DNA of 64,000 nucleotides, taken from contig JAAOOA010001150.1 of NCBI GenBank assembly GCA_012861695.1, forward strand, positions 90,183 to 154,182, written 5' to 3'. The notes under the pieces were generated by a model. It did not search any database and was not told the DNA's origin. It saw only the letters and a program-made list of their open reading frames with translations. This document shows, in pieces, positions 26,613-40,400 of the stretch. The position numbers were made by a program, and so were the translations under genes. Every line of letters begins with the position of its first letter. The stretch's first letter is position 1. Source of the stretch: Trematomus loennbergii (taxonomy: Eukaryota; Chordata; Actinopteri; Perciformes; Nototheniidae).

Positions 26613-27154
26613 AGGTCACCTATCATGCAATTTCTAGGCAATAGCATAGGTCTCAGATATGTAAACATTTATAAAAAATATGTCTATGAAGTGTTTTGCT
26701 CAAAATACCAAACAGATCACCCATTCTATCCATGCCTCATATCCCTCTATTTCACTTCCTGTTACTAAATTGCTGATTCGGGGTATAAAGCTTTAAAAAG
26801 AAAAAAGAAAAGAGGGGGCGGAGCTTATGCCTGCTCATGCGGGACCCAGCAGATACTGTCTAAAAGAAATGCTGCGGGGATGAAACGCCAAAACCACATC
26901 AAGGATTATTCCTGTAACAGTATGGAGCTCAAATGCTTTTTCTCTCTCAGGTTTACCACAGGTGAGTTCCTTTTTATATCCTGCTTCTTAACACATACTC
27001 TCTCCAGTACAGGTTAGCTCTGAGTGTTAGCGATGCTTGCTAATGTAAACAAAGACCATATTACGTCCAAAACACGTCGGGCATTGATTCTGATAGCAAG
27101 TATTTATGTATAAAAAAAGACATACACAAGTACATTTTGCATGATAGGTCCCCT
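26613..27154. mobile_element. TTAA MITE, copy A
   Basis: Flanked by TTAA at 26609-26612 and 27155-27158. The left end is AGGTCACCTATCATGCA and the right end TGCATGATAGGTCCCCT, an imperfect inverted repeat. The family is non-coding; TTAA duplication and short inverted ends suggest a piggyBac-mobilised MITE. Confidence 0.85.
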
Positions 27155-27563
27155 TTAACATTTTATGTTTTAAAAACAATATATACATATTCTCAGTAAC
27201 AAAAAAAGAAATGCTGTGAGAATTAAACTGAAGTCTTGGGTTAATGGGTTTTTGGCCCAAAGCAACAGCAAGTATTGCAGTGCTGCTTCTGTGTGATTCA
27301 TATGACCCAGAGGGGATGTTGTGATTTTGAGGGGTGGGGGCCTCCACTAAATGATGAATGATACTCCAGCTTTAGTTTAGAAACAGGATGTTTGCTGATT
27401 GGAACTGATTGGAGGGTTTTCAACTTGGATTGTAACTTGGCACAACTGAAAACATCTCAAATAGTGAATTATCTTATACTGATACAAACAAAGCAATATT
27501 AGCTACTTATGATTTTACAATCTCATCAAATCGATAAAAAGTTAAACATAGGTGTTAACCAGT

Positions 27564-27780
27564 TAAGCCCTGAGCCTGTTTTTCAGGCCTCAGGCTTGAA
27601 AATGACATTCCCAGAACAAATGACTATATCTTCACTTCTAAAAGGGGTAAATTAATAATCTTTTTTCTCAAAGCAATGATAAACCTGTGAGTTGGATGTA
27701 GAAAAGTCAGAATCAATATTGAATTTTTTTATTTGAAATTAAATTCAGAAGATTTCACGTAGAAAACTTCTGCTCATCTC
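27564..27780. repeat. Partial copy of the 18044-19228 element
   Basis: It matches the first about 200 bp of that element (AAGCCCTGAGCCTGTTTTTC, then GACATTCCCAGAACAAATGA and AAACCTGTGAGTTGGATGTA). Confidence 0.8.
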
Positions 27781-28243
27781 TGACCAAAACAAGAACACAC
27801 ACACAGTCTACTGTTGAGCAGTAGCAGATCTGACTAAACACGGATAGTCCAGAGTTTGGTTTTGCCAGAGGCCTGTACTACGAAGCCGGATTTTCGCTTA
27901 GCGAGGTAACTTCGGGGTAAACTCTGGGTTTCCGGTCCTACGATGCTGGTTCACTTCTTACCGGGGTAGATCTCCATGGTAACTTATTCTGAACGGCAAA
28001 CCTGCTCCGGAGCGGTTCCAGGATAAGAGATCAACTCAGTGAAAGCACCGCCTGCTGACCAATCAGAGCTCAGTGTGCAGAGTTTAAAGCTATCAAGTCA
28101 TATTACAGGATAAAGTAAATACAGAAAAACTGCCGTTGCAGGAAAGACGGCGGCAAAAATCAACTGACTGTGTGAACGTGAAAATTAATAGAATATCACC
28201 TCCCATCTTCAGAGCAATCTGACTAATATAACATTAGCGTTAA

Positions 28244-28365
28244 AGGTCCCATGTCATGCTTTTCCGGTTATTACCCGTCCCCTTGTGTGTTATGAAGGTT
28301 TTTCTGCATGTAAACGGTCTGCAAAGTCACAAACCCGCAAAGTACACCCTGTAGCGAGTAAAACG
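28244..28365. repeat. Left end of a TTAA MITE, interrupted by the DIRS element
   Basis: After TTAA (28240-28243) it reads AGGTCCCATGTCATGC, then TTATTACCCGTCCCCTTGTG. This is the inverse of 15990-16111. The MITE breaks off at GAGTAAAAC, where DIRS-like sequence begins; no right half was found after the DIRS element. Confidence 0.6.
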
Positions 28366-28381
28366 ATAGTTACGTATGTAA

Positions 28382-28882
28382 CTACGGTTCTATGAATACT
28401 GGATGACCGTAACATAAAAAGAGCTGCTCAGACTGACGCATGTCAGCGGTAGTCTGGACATAAGCTCTAAGGGCCCGCACCGGGCATAGGAGTCTCGACC
28501 TCTCTTCCCCCTCTCCTGATGGGGGGTCAAACCGTGCCAGCTGGATAGGCCGATTAAAATGAGAGCGTGCCAGCACCTTAGGGAGGAACGCTGTGTTCGG
28601 CCATAAGGTGACACCTGAGCCATCTGAGTTCCACCTCAGACACGAGCTGTTCACAGACAAGGCCTGAAGCTCGCTTACACGTTTTGCTGAGGTGATGGCA
28701 AGAAGGAAAGCAGTCTTGACTGAGAGCCACCTCAGTTCTGCCTGTAACAAGGGTTCAAAGGTAGGCGAGCATAGGGCATCCAGCACCAAGGGCAGATCCC
28801 ATGTAGGGGCCCTTGGGATGTTCGGGGGGCGGAGCCTCAGTGCTCCCCTTAAAAAGAGGGATACCAGCCTATGGCTCCCCAC
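28382..28882 (-). pseudogene. DIRS tyrosine recombinase, C-terminal piece, truncated
   Basis: The frame begins GSHRLVSLFLRGALRLRPP and carries FLLAITSAKRVSELQALS, which holds the first catalytic Arg of DIRS tyrosine recombinases, then PVRALRAYV. The family's second half (His-x-x-Arg and the Tyr nucleophile) should follow but the frame stops after LFLCYG. It follows in a different frame from the stretch ending near 28875, one base short in a G run. Without the Tyr it cannot be active. Confidence 0.85.
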
Positions 28883-30923
28883 TGTGCTTTGTCAACGCTT
28901 GAGTGTTGAGCTGATATAGCAGCCACATACACTCTGATGGTAGCGGGACACCGGCCGTCGTCCAGGAGGGACTGCAGGAACTCAAGGATAGTAGGCACCG
29001 AGCAATGTACTGGGTCCTCATTCCGCCCTGGCACCAGTTAGAGAACAGTTTCCACCTGTTCTCGTACTGCTTACGAGTAGATGGTGCCCTAGCATTGAGG
29101 ATAGTCCTCCTGACAGGCTCTACGCAGTCGCTCAGCAGTGGGTCGGGCCCTCCAGTGGCCAGACCCACAGCTGGAGGCGGCCGGGGTCGGGGTGCCATAT
29201 CCGACCCTCCAGCTGAGACAAGAGGTCCCCCCTGTTGGGGAGACGCCAAGGTGTCCCGCAACAGAGTCTGTGCAGCAGGGAGAACCAAGTCCTGGCTGGC
29301 CAGAAGGGGGCCACCAGAAGAAGCCTGTGGCCCTGATGAAGCACTCTGAGGAGTGTTGGTAGGATCAGGGGAAGGGGTGGATAGGCATAGAGAAGGCACC
29401 CTGGCCATGAATGAGCCAGGGCGTCCTGACCCAAAGGGCTGGTCTTCTCCATCAAGGAGAACCATAGGAGGCAGTGGGTCGAAGTCCTCGAGGCAAAGAG
29501 ATCTACCTCTGCCCTGCCGAAGAGACCCCAGATGTTGGCCACCACCTCTGGATGAAGCCGCCACTCCCCTGGTGGAGGTTTGTGACGGGAGAGGAAGTCT
29601 GCGACTTGGTTCCTCTCTCCGGGCAGATACATTGACCGTAGGCTGGCCAGGCAAGGGGCTGCCCAGGTCAGGAGAGCCTGGGACACCTCTAGCAAGCGTG
29701 CAGATTTGGTGCCCCCTTGATGGTTTATATGATAAACCGTTGTAGTGTTGTCCGAGCGGACAAGCACATGCCTCCCCTTCAGGTATGGCAGGAAGTGCCT
29801 GAGTGCTAGGTGCACAGCTCGTAGCTCTAGCACATTGATATGATCTGTGCAGTCCAGAGCAGACCACAGCCCGCGGGCTGTCCTGTTTTGCCACACCGCA
29901 CCCCATCCCGAGAGGCTGGCATCCGTCGTAACGGTCTCTCTGCGGAAAGGGACGGAGCCCATGGCCACGCCCCTTGACATATACGACCTCCTCCTCCATG
30001 GGGATAGAGTGGAGAGGCACTGTTGTGACACCCTGATTTTTCTGTGCCTGTGCCACTTGGGGTCTAAGTGGAGGCCGTTCAGCCATCTCTGCAGGGGGCG
30101 CAGTGACAACAAGCCCAAGGGAACGACAGTTGAGGCAGCTGCCAGCTTGCCCAAGAGGCGGAGAAACAGGATGTATGACAGAGACCTGCCCCCTTTGAAG
30201 AGGGGAAGAAGCTGGAGGATGTCGTCCAGGCGCTGAGCAGATGGACAGGCCCGCATAGTGACTGAGTCCAGAGCCACCCCAATGAAGGTTAGGCTCTGAG
30301 AGGGGTTCAGACAACTCTTCTCCATGTTCACCCTGAGGCCTAGCCGGGCGACATGAGAGAGAAGGAGAGCCGTGTCCTGGGTCGACTGCAACCGGGATGG
30401 TGCACAGATTAGCCAGTCGTCTAAGTATGGCAGAATCTTCATACCCTGAGACTGCAGGGGCGAGAGAGCTGCCGCGACACACCTGGTGAACACCCTTGGG
30501 GAGAGGGAGAGTCCGAATGGAAGCACCCTGAACTGGAAATGACGGCCTCTGAAGGCAAATCGAAGAAACTGCCTGTGATGAGGCACAATAGGCACATGAA
30601 AATAAGCGTCCTTCAAGTCGATGGACGTGAACCATTCCCCCCTGGCAACGGTACGAAGAACGTCCGCTGTGCTCAGCATATGGAAGGGTAAGATCTTCAG
30701 GAATTTGTTGAGTTCCCTCAGATCGAGGATTGGGCGAAGTCCCCCGCCCTTCTTCCTTATCAGGAAGTAGGTCGAGTAGAAGCCCCCAGGCTCTAAGATG
30801 GGGTCCACAGGCTCGATTGCACCCTTGGCCAGGAGGACTGACAGCTCCTGGTTTAGGGCGACTTCTTTTGCCGGGTCGTTTATGGTGGTCATTTTGACCC
30901 GGCTGAAGACTGGGGGGCGGCAT
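28870..30923 (-). pseudogene. DIRS tyrosine recombinase ORF, N-terminal part overlapping RT
   Basis: A long open frame of 684 codons overlaps the RT-RNase H frame, as is usual in DIRS elements. Its C-terminal part carries the recombinase SAM-like start (VRRTILNARAPSTRKQYENR). At about 29030 the frame shifts: the next conserved block, PTILEFLQSLLDDGRCPATI with the VYVAAISAQHSS helix, is in another frame. At least two frameshifts therefore break the recombinase. Confidence 0.75.
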
Positions 30924-31366
30924 CGGAACTGAAGCTTGTACCCTTGGGTTAAAGTGGAAACCACCCAGGGGTCTGAAGCTTGAGCTACCCAGTAGTTGAG
31001 CTGCTGCTGGGAGAAATAACCGACAGCCGGCCCCAGACCCTCAGTACCTTGCCCCCCGGCCTCTGGAGGCCCTGGGGGGGCGACGGTTAGGCACCGGATA
31101 CCGCGGCTGCCTTGGGGGCGAGTTAACAGGACCGTAGCGGGCCGGCCCCCCCGTGGGATACTGAGGCCCAAGGCGGGCACCGGGGTAAGTCGGTGGATGG
31201 GATCTGCCTCGGGAGGCAGAGGCGGAGCCTCTAGGCCTACCGGGGGGGGGCATGTCTCTGCGAAGAGCTGAGAACTGTTGCCTGGTCTGACTAGCTTGGA
31301 CAGTCCGTTCGAGCAGCTGTACGGCCGCTGAACCAAACAGCTCCCCCGGTTCCACTGGGACCGCAC
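29132..31366 (-). CDS. DIRS reverse transcriptase-RNase H ORF
   Basis: An open frame of 744 codons. RT motifs in order: GGFYSTYFLIRKKGGGLRPI (about residue 194-213), FTSIDLKDAYFHVPI (246-260), LPFGLSLSP (282-290) and the catalytic ILPYLDDWLI (311-320). RNase H follows: TTDASLSGWGAVW (480-492), LELRAVHLAL (513-522), RSDNTTTVYH (537-546) and VADFLSR (588-594). This is the standard DIRS RT-RH layout and all the catalytic acidic motifs are present. It overlaps the end of gag by about 325 nt and the recombinase frame over most of its length. It replicates the element's RNA to DNA; it has no integrase or protease. Confidence 0.93.
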   Translation of the reverse strand: MRSQWNRGSCLVQRPYSCSNGLSKLVRPGNSSQLFAETCPPPVGLEAPPLPPEADPIHRLTPVPALGLSIPRGGRPATVLLTRPQGSRGIRCLTVAPPGPPEAGGQGTEGLGPAVGYFSQQQLNYWVAQASDPWVVSTLTQGYKLQFRCRPPVFSRVKMTTINDPAKEVALNQELSVLLAKGAIEPVDPILEPGGFYSTYFLIRKKGGGLRPILDLRELNKFLKILPFHMLSTADVLRTVARGEWFTSIDLKDAYFHVPIVPHHRQFLRFAFRGRHFQFRVLPFGLSLSPRVFTRCVAAALSPLQSQGMKILPYLDDWLICAPSRLQSTQDTALLLSHVARLGLRVNMEKSCLNPSQSLTFIGVALDSVTMRACPSAQRLDDILQLLPLFKGGRSLSYILFLRLLGKLAAASTVVPLGLLSLRPLQRWLNGLHLDPKWHRHRKIRVSQQCLSTLSPWRRRSYMSRGVAMGSVPFRRETVTTDASLSGWGAVWQNRTARGLWSALDCTDHINVLELRAVHLALRHFLPYLKGRHVLVRSDNTTTVYHINHQGGTKSARLLEVSQALLTWAAPCLASLRSMYLPGERNQVADFLSRHKPPPGEWRLHPEVVANIWGLFGRAEVDLFASRTSTHCLLWFSLMEKTSPLGQDALAHSWPGCLLYAYPPLPLILPTLLRVLHQGHRLLLVAPFWPARTWFSLLHRLCCGTPWRLPNRGDLLSQLEGRIWHPDPGRLQLWVWPLEGPTHC

Positions 31367-32531
31367 GGAGAGTTCTCCTACATGCCTCTGATAAGGGTGA
31401 CTGTGCCAGCCAAACCTGGCGACGAGTCTGGACGAGAGTGGACATCAGACGCCCAAGCTCTCTGGACATCAGAGCAAACGCCTGTAATGAGGCGTCACTG
31501 AGGCTGGTAGAGGAAGCGCCAATAGCCTCCTGTTGCAGGGAGGCTGAGAGGGCGAGCATGAGGTGAGAGAGGGAATTGCCTATACGGCCCATGCGCGCCG
31601 CTGCATCGTAAGCCTTAGTGAGCAGGTCATCAGTGACCCGACATTGGGGTCGAGGGCACCTGGCCTCCGACCTCAGAGCTTCGTCAGGGGAAACTATGAG
31701 GGAAGCAATAGTAGGCTCAACAGCCGGCATGTGGTCAAGGCCAACTTTTGCCGCATCTTGCATGGCTGCCAGGGCTCGGCCATCAGACGTAAGACGGGAA
31801 AGAGTCCTAGGGTCCCTCCAGCATGCATGTAACTCCTTCAGATACTCATCAGAGGGAGGAACTGCAAAGGTGGCTGGTGCCACGGTGCGCCTGAAGAACG
31901 CACTGGCAGGCACTGTCTCGGGCTGCTGTACATCCAGCTGCTGGCGAGCCAGTGCCATGCGAATGACGGCACCCATGGAGCCGTCATCTGCCCCCGAGGA
32001 TGCCTGAGCTGAGGTACAGGAGCCAGGCCCAGAAGCCTGGGACGGGCCCTCCCCATCATACTCATTAAATTGAGTGGCTGAAGCTGCCATCGAGAACACA
32101 TCGTCATCTGGAATCAGCTCCGCCATGGGTGGACTGGGTGCAGTGGCGTGCTCTGTACGGGCACCAGAATGCAGATCCAAGAGGAGTGACTTCATCTGGG
32201 CTAGCTCAGTAGCTAGTAGGTCTACCCTAGAGGACAGCCTATCAGGCTTAGTCCTCTTCTTGGGCGGGGCACCCGCAGCCTCTGCTGCCCGACGCCTAGG
32301 ACGGGTAGGTTGGGCTGTAGTCGACTGTGCAGGGGGAAGGCCACCCTCAGTCAGTAGTTCAACCTCGGCTAGTCTAGCAGTTCTTACCGCACGAGGCATG
32401 ATGATGCAATTCATGCACGGGTCATCCGACAGGCCCTCCCTCAGATGCTCGAGGCCGAGACAAGAGGGGCAAAGGTCATGGCCATCCTCTGGTTGCAGAG
32501 AAGCCATACAGGTATTACAGCCGTTAAACAT
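31041..32531 (-). CDS. DIRS gag-like ORF
   Basis: A 496-codon open frame. The N-terminus is MFNGCNTCMASLQPEDGHDL followed by CPSCLGLEHL and CMNC, a Cys-rich knuckle typical of DIRS gag proteins. The middle is helical and acidic, with a basic patch (PPKKRTKPDRLSSRV). The C-terminus is Arg/Gly/Pro-rich (RGSASASRGRSHPP ... RASRGRGARY), likely RNA-binding. It lies first in the element behind the repeated leader and is intact. Confidence 0.88.
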   Translation of the reverse strand: MFNGCNTCMASLQPEDGHDLCPSCLGLEHLREGLSDDPCMNCIIMPRAVRTARLAEVELLTEGGLPPAQSTTAQPTRPRRRAAEAAGAPPKKRTKPDRLSSRVDLLATELAQMKSLLLDLHSGARTEHATAPSPPMAELIPDDDVFSMAASATQFNEYDGEGPSQASGPGSCTSAQASSGADDGSMGAVIRMALARQQLDVQQPETVPASAFFRRTVAPATFAVPPSDEYLKELHACWRDPRTLSRLTSDGRALAAMQDAAKVGLDHMPAVEPTIASLIVSPDEALRSEARCPRPQCRVTDDLLTKAYDAAARMGRIGNSLSHLMLALSASLQQEAIGASSTSLSDASLQAFALMSRELGRLMSTLVQTRRQVWLAQSPLSEACRRTLRAVPVEPGELFGSAAVQLLERTVQASQTRQQFSALRRDMPPPGRPRGSASASRGRSHPPTYPGARLGPQYPTGGPARYGPVNSPPRQPRYPVPNRRPPRASRGRGARY

Positions 32532-32619
32532 AGCGCCAAGGGGGCTTTAGAGCACTCAGCTAACTGTATTTAACTGGCCAGAAAACAAACTCCGCAGTGG
32601 AGGGGAGTGAGCCCAAAAG

Positions 32620-33070
32620 TAGTTAGCGTGAGCGTGAGCACTCTGCTAACTGGAGATGGAACAGGTATTTAAACCGACTGTGTGTAGTGAGAGGGGAGCG
32701 GAAACACTCTCTTCACTAGTACTGTAGAAAATTAGCTTTCAGCGTGAGCACTCTGCTAACTGGAGATGGAACGGGTATTTAAACCAACTGTGTGTAGTGA
32801 GAGGGGAGCGGAAACACTCTCTTCACTAGTACTGTAGCAAGTTAGCTTGAGCGGTGTCGAGAGCACTCAGCTAACTGGAGGATAAAAACAGAAAACCAAC
32901 TGTGTGTGTAGTGAGAGGGGAGCGGAAACACTCTCTTCACTAGCACTGTAGAAATTAGCTTTCAGCGGGAGCACTCAGCTAACTGGTACAGGTACAGGTA
33001 AGAACCAAATGTCTATAGTGAGAGGAGGGCGCGAGACGCTCTCTTCACTAGCGCAGTAACAAATTTAGCG
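32620..33070. repeat. Tandem leader repeats of the DIRS element (about 4 units of 105-120 bp)
   Basis: Each unit has GCACTC[T/A]GCTAACTGG, then AACTGTGTGTAGTGAGAGGG and GAGCGGAAACACTCTCTTCA with CACTAG[T/C]ACTGTAG. The first units are near identical; later ones drift. They precede gag in transcription direction and probably form the promoter/leader. Confidence 0.9.
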
Positions 33071-33887
33071 AGAGCCCTCGGCTAATTTGTACACAATTAT
33101 CTCATTAGTTTGAGAGTATATAGGATATAGAACAAACAGCAATGAAAGGTAGCGATCTCACCGGCTGTGTGCAGGAGCGTCCGCTCTTTACCGGTCCGGA
33201 GCTCCTAGGGTCTGAGCGGTGAACACCGCGGTCCTCTCCCTTGGGAGGACGGACAGCTCGTCGCAGCCTTTGGAGGGCGAGCGATTTTCCTAGCCCGCAG
33301 CTCCGATCAAACGATCGCAAGGCTACAGGTAGCGATGAGCTAGAATCCCAATTTTCATTAAGCTTAGCTTGGTTTCTACTCATAAGTAGTAACCTACGCA
33401 GCGAGAAGATGAAAAAGGACTGAGCCCGTTGACAGCACCGGAACTTATACCTTCCGGTGTCATACGGGGTCACACGTGACTTTGTTGATATAAATATTCG
33501 ACCTACGCATGCGCGAGACAGAAGATATCCAGTGCTAAAGCACCGCCTCTGGCGGTCAGGTCAGTAAGTATGAATAGAATTAGGTTTTGATTAGCGTAAA
33601 TTCCCCACTTTAATCTCAGGAAATAGATTTTTCATGTGAATTTGTGACTTTAATGTAGAAAATACAGAGTTTTTTTCTCTGAATGAACTCCCCACACTAG
33701 CCATGCAGTTATCATTTTATAATCATTTTACATTGTTAAGGTTTGCCTTCATTTTTCATATAGTACTCCCTCAACATGTCGACTTTCCAGCTTGAGTTCA
33801 TCCCACTGGACTTCGAGGCAGTACAATAAGACTGTGGCGATCAATTGAATGCATGTCTTCACCTATAGAGGAACATGAGGAAAATAA

Positions 33888-35595
<1,708 letters not shown>

Positions 35596-36004
35596 CAGAG
35601 ATGGCAAAAGTACACACATCCTTTACTCAAGTAGAAGTATAGATACTCGTGTTTAAAAATACTCTGGTAAAAGTAGAAGTACTGACTAAACTTCTTCAAG
35701 TAAAAGTAAAGAGGGCTTTGAAATGTACTTAAGTAAAAAGTACCCATAACTACCAGCTGTTTTAAAGAGTACCTGACCTCCCTTTATATTAATAGAACAA
35801 TAATGTCATTGTTAGCTAATGAATGTTTCCATGCTGAACAACGGCAACATGACAACGTTTTCATTGGTCCCTCTTCTTTAGAGAAGACCAGGAAATGATG
35901 GATACACGGATCGTGTTCAAATCAATAGGCACGCAATGACTCTAAATAATAATGATCACGCCACCAAACACACATTCAAACTAAAGGAACCAGTCTGTTT
36001 GGAA

Positions 36005-36200
36005 AATGTAAGAAGTAGAAAGTACAGGTATTTGTGTTCAAAATGTAAGAAGGAGAAAGTACAGGTATTTGTGTTCAACATGTAAGAAGTAGAAAGTACA
36101 GGTATTGTGTTCAAAATGTAAGAAGTAGAAAGTACAGGTATTTGTGTTCAAAATGTAAGAAGGAGAAAGTACAGGTATTTGTGTTCAAAATGTAAGAAGT
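36005..36200. repeat. 37-bp minisatellite, about five units
   Basis: The unit contains AATGTAAGAAGTAGAAAGTA then CAGGTATTTGTGTTCAA. Units differ by AAGTAG/AAGGAG and small indels. Confidence 0.93.
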
Positions 36201-36267
36201 CAAAGTAAAAAGTCGTCAGAAAAATAAGTAGTGGAGTAAAATACTGATACCAGAAACATGTACTTAA

Positions 36268-36759
36268 AGGGGACCTATCATGCAAAATGCACTTTTGTAC
36301 GTCTTTTATTCATGAATATGTGTCCCCGGTGTTCCAGGGAACTCACCAAGTGTCAGAAAACACAACCCTCTCTATTTTCCTCCATACCCAAATCTCTAAA
36401 AAAGGGGCTGCAACGGATCTGATAAAAACTGATCCAGATTTGAACACTGTCCTGACGTCAGGACGGTGGCGCTACGGCTATTGGGCCAACTCCACCAATC
36501 AGGAGGAGACGGCCACGGCCATTGCCGTTCGAAAGCGCTGGAGACGCTGTAGTACATATGCCAGGCCTGTAGATGGTGCTGTTCTCACAGAATCTGCCCT
36601 TGCAAAACAGAGCTAAAAAATGTCAAATTGAGCAAAATGAGGCATGGCTAAAATGCATGATCTGTTTGGTATTTTGAAAAAAAAATATATATATATAAAT
36701 ATGCCTTATATAGGTATGGTCCACACTATATTATTCAAATATAGCATGATAGGTCCACT
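36268..36759 (+). mobile_element. TTAA MITE, copy B (inverse of copy D)
   Basis: Bounded by TTAA at 36264-36267 and 36760-36763, with ends AGGGGACCTATCATGC and GCATGATAGGTCCACT. It is nearly identical, in inverse orientation, to 57979-58455. A GCTGCAACGGATCTGATAAA block and an open stretch of about 109 codons are shared by both, but this looks like chance openness in a repeat. Confidence 0.95.
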
Positions 36760-36862
36760 TTAAGTAGTAACGAAGTATTTGTACTCCACTACTTGCCACC
36801 TCTGGCTTCCTGACATATAACATGCATGTGTTGAACTGACAGTGAACCCTCCTCTCTCTCAG

Positions 36863-37131
36863 GTGGCGCTCAAGGCATCGTGATTGGCACCGGGGACCAC
36901 ACAGTGATGGGTCGCATCGCCACGCTGGCGTCAGAGCTGGAAGTCCGCCGTACGCCCATCAACATCGAGATCGAGCATTTCATCCACCTCATCACGGGCG
37001 TGGCTGTCTTCCTGGGCGTGAGCTTCTTCATCCTGTCAATCATCCTGGGCTACAGCTGGCTGGAGGGCGTCATCTTCCTCATCGGCATCATCGTGGCCAA
37101 CGTGCCTGAGGGCCTGCTGGCGACTGTCACT
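36863..37131 (+). CDS. atp1a2: atp1a exon: TM3-TM4
   Basis: 269 bp, acceptor CCTCTCTCTCAG, donor GTGAGT. Starts [20 protein letters not shown] and contains [20 protein letters not shown] (TM3) and [19 protein letters not shown] (TM4). VANVPEG holds the TM4 cation-binding Glu. Open and full length. Confidence 0.98.
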
Positions 37132-39120
<1,989 letters not shown>

Positions 39121-39233
39121 GTGAGACAGGGAGAGGGGGAGGGATGAAAGGAGAGGGAGGAGCAGGCACGTGCAGAGGATGTTAGAGGAGCACTGTAGTG
39201 GAAATATCTCATAGAAATAAAGACTCAAGTTAA

Positions 39234-40396
39234 AGGTCCCTATCATACTGTGTTTCATCAATATATTATAGGTCTCGGATATATACAAACATGTCTCTGA
39301 AGTGTTTGGCTCCAAATACCAAACAGATCATTGCAGCATCCCATAATCCCCTCTGTTTCAGCCCTGTTTCAAAAGTGCTGATTCTCTGTCTGTTACTTTA
39401 GATGAAAATAAGGAGCCACTCCCCACGCCCCTCTGAGAGATATTTGGTTACAAAGAACACAATAGCCGCGTTCACACCGGAGTACTTTTCACCGTACTTT
39501 TCGCGTTGAGTTCCGTTAGTACCCCTTATGTCGCGTTCACACCAAAAAGAGCACTTTTACCCCCATTTTTAGTGCCTGCTGAAAGGTGGTACTCTCCTGG
39601 GGGAAAAAGTGCCCCAGTTCTGATTGGCTGGGCGAATTGCAAACCACGCCCCGTACAACTCTGAAATGTTTTGTAGAGCCGCCATTTTATTATCCTGGCA
39701 TTAGCATTATTAGCATTAGCATTCGCCCAGTGTACAAACGCAGAGAGACTAACTTATGGCAACACAAAATAAAACATGGGAGCGGTGGAGATGAGGAGGT
39801 GTCGGCGTTCTGGCGATTTACTCGGAAGGCTTCAGTAGAAGCTGCTGGGAGTCCCAGCAGCTTCTACTGAAGCCAGTCCTCAACTCCGGGGACTTCCGGC
39901 CGGGGACTCCGGGTGGCAGTATACGCCGTGAAGTGGTTTGCGGCCTGCCAGTAAACCCAAAGCAGAAGAAGACGAAGTGACGTCAGCGGCTCATTTGCGT
40001 AATCTTCCCTCAGGGAAAAGTACTCCGGTGTGAACGCGATCTGTACTAAGTGCCCTGGGGTAATAACTGCTCTGAGTGCCGGCACTAAATACGGCAAAGT
40101 ACTTGGTGTGAACGCGCCTATTGGTGCTCTAGGAGGAGATTCAGGTGATAAGGTGGGGGGTGGGTTACCTTGGTTGGTGATTGGCTAATGGTTACTCAAG
40201 CCAACAAATCGTTATGACATCACAAAGTAGCCAAAATCTGATCAGCTCATTTTCAGACAGGTTTTTATATAAATGGATCAGGACAAAAAGAGAGAGAATC
40301 TTTTCTCCTGAAACTTTCAGAGTCTCTTTACACAGAGGGGACACATGTTGATGTAGAAGAGACATGAACAAGTGGATTTTCCATAATAGGTGACCT
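39234..40396. mobile_element. TTAA MITE, copy C, with a nested second MITE
   Basis: TTAA at 39230-39233 and 40397-40400; ends AGGTCCCTATCATACT and TAATAGGTGACCT. It is longer than the others because a different element (39460-40123) is inserted in it. Both lie in one intron. Confidence 0.85.
39460..40123. mobile_element. Nested MITE with CAATAGCCGCGTTCACACC ends
   Basis: The left end CAATAGCCGCGTTCACACC and right end GGTGTGAACGCGCCTATTG are inverse with one mismatch. The motif recurs internally at about 39532 (TCGCGTTCACACC). A perfect 47-bp palindrome lies at 39828-39874. Confidence 0.85.
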
Positions 40397-40400
40397 TTAA

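Larger units (their letters stand above)
28366..33560 (-). mobile_element. DIRS-type tyrosine-recombinase retrotransposon, defective
   Basis: Minus-strand gene order gag - RT/RNase H - tyrosine recombinase, with the recombinase frame overlapping the RT frame, is diagnostic of the DIRS order. The leader (about 32560-33100) carries tandem repeats. The gag and RT frames are long and open, so the copy is young. The recombinase is frameshifted and cut off before its C-terminal catalytic residues. Exact ends are not resolved: the left edge is set by the break in a MITE near 28365, the right is approximate. DIRS elements normally end in inverted and internal complementary repeats, which I could not pair by eye. 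Confidence 0.85.
35596..36804. mobile_element. hAT-type MITE with minisatellite and nested TTAA MITE
   Basis: The ends CAGAGATGGCAA and TTGCCACCTCTG are inverted, flanked by the 8-bp duplication GCTTCCTG at 35588-35595 and 36805-36812. It contains TACTCAAGTA-type subterminal repeats, a 37-bp minisatellite (36005-36200) and the TTAA element at 36268-36759. It lies in the intron just before the 36863 exon; its right TSD is about 50 bp from the splice acceptor. Confidence 0.92.

Noticed and set aside
29132..29745. Plus-strand open frames across the DIRS element
   Set aside because: They are antisense shadows of the RT-RNase H ORF.
36005..36200. CRISPR-like repeat array
   Set aside because: The units are directly abutting with no unique spacers, in a vertebrate intron; it is a minisatellite.
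36287..36616. Open frame of about 109 codons, repeated as about 115 codons at 58118-58465
   Set aside because: It lies inside the TTAA MITE copies B and D. The repeat explains the shared frame; no domain is recognised.
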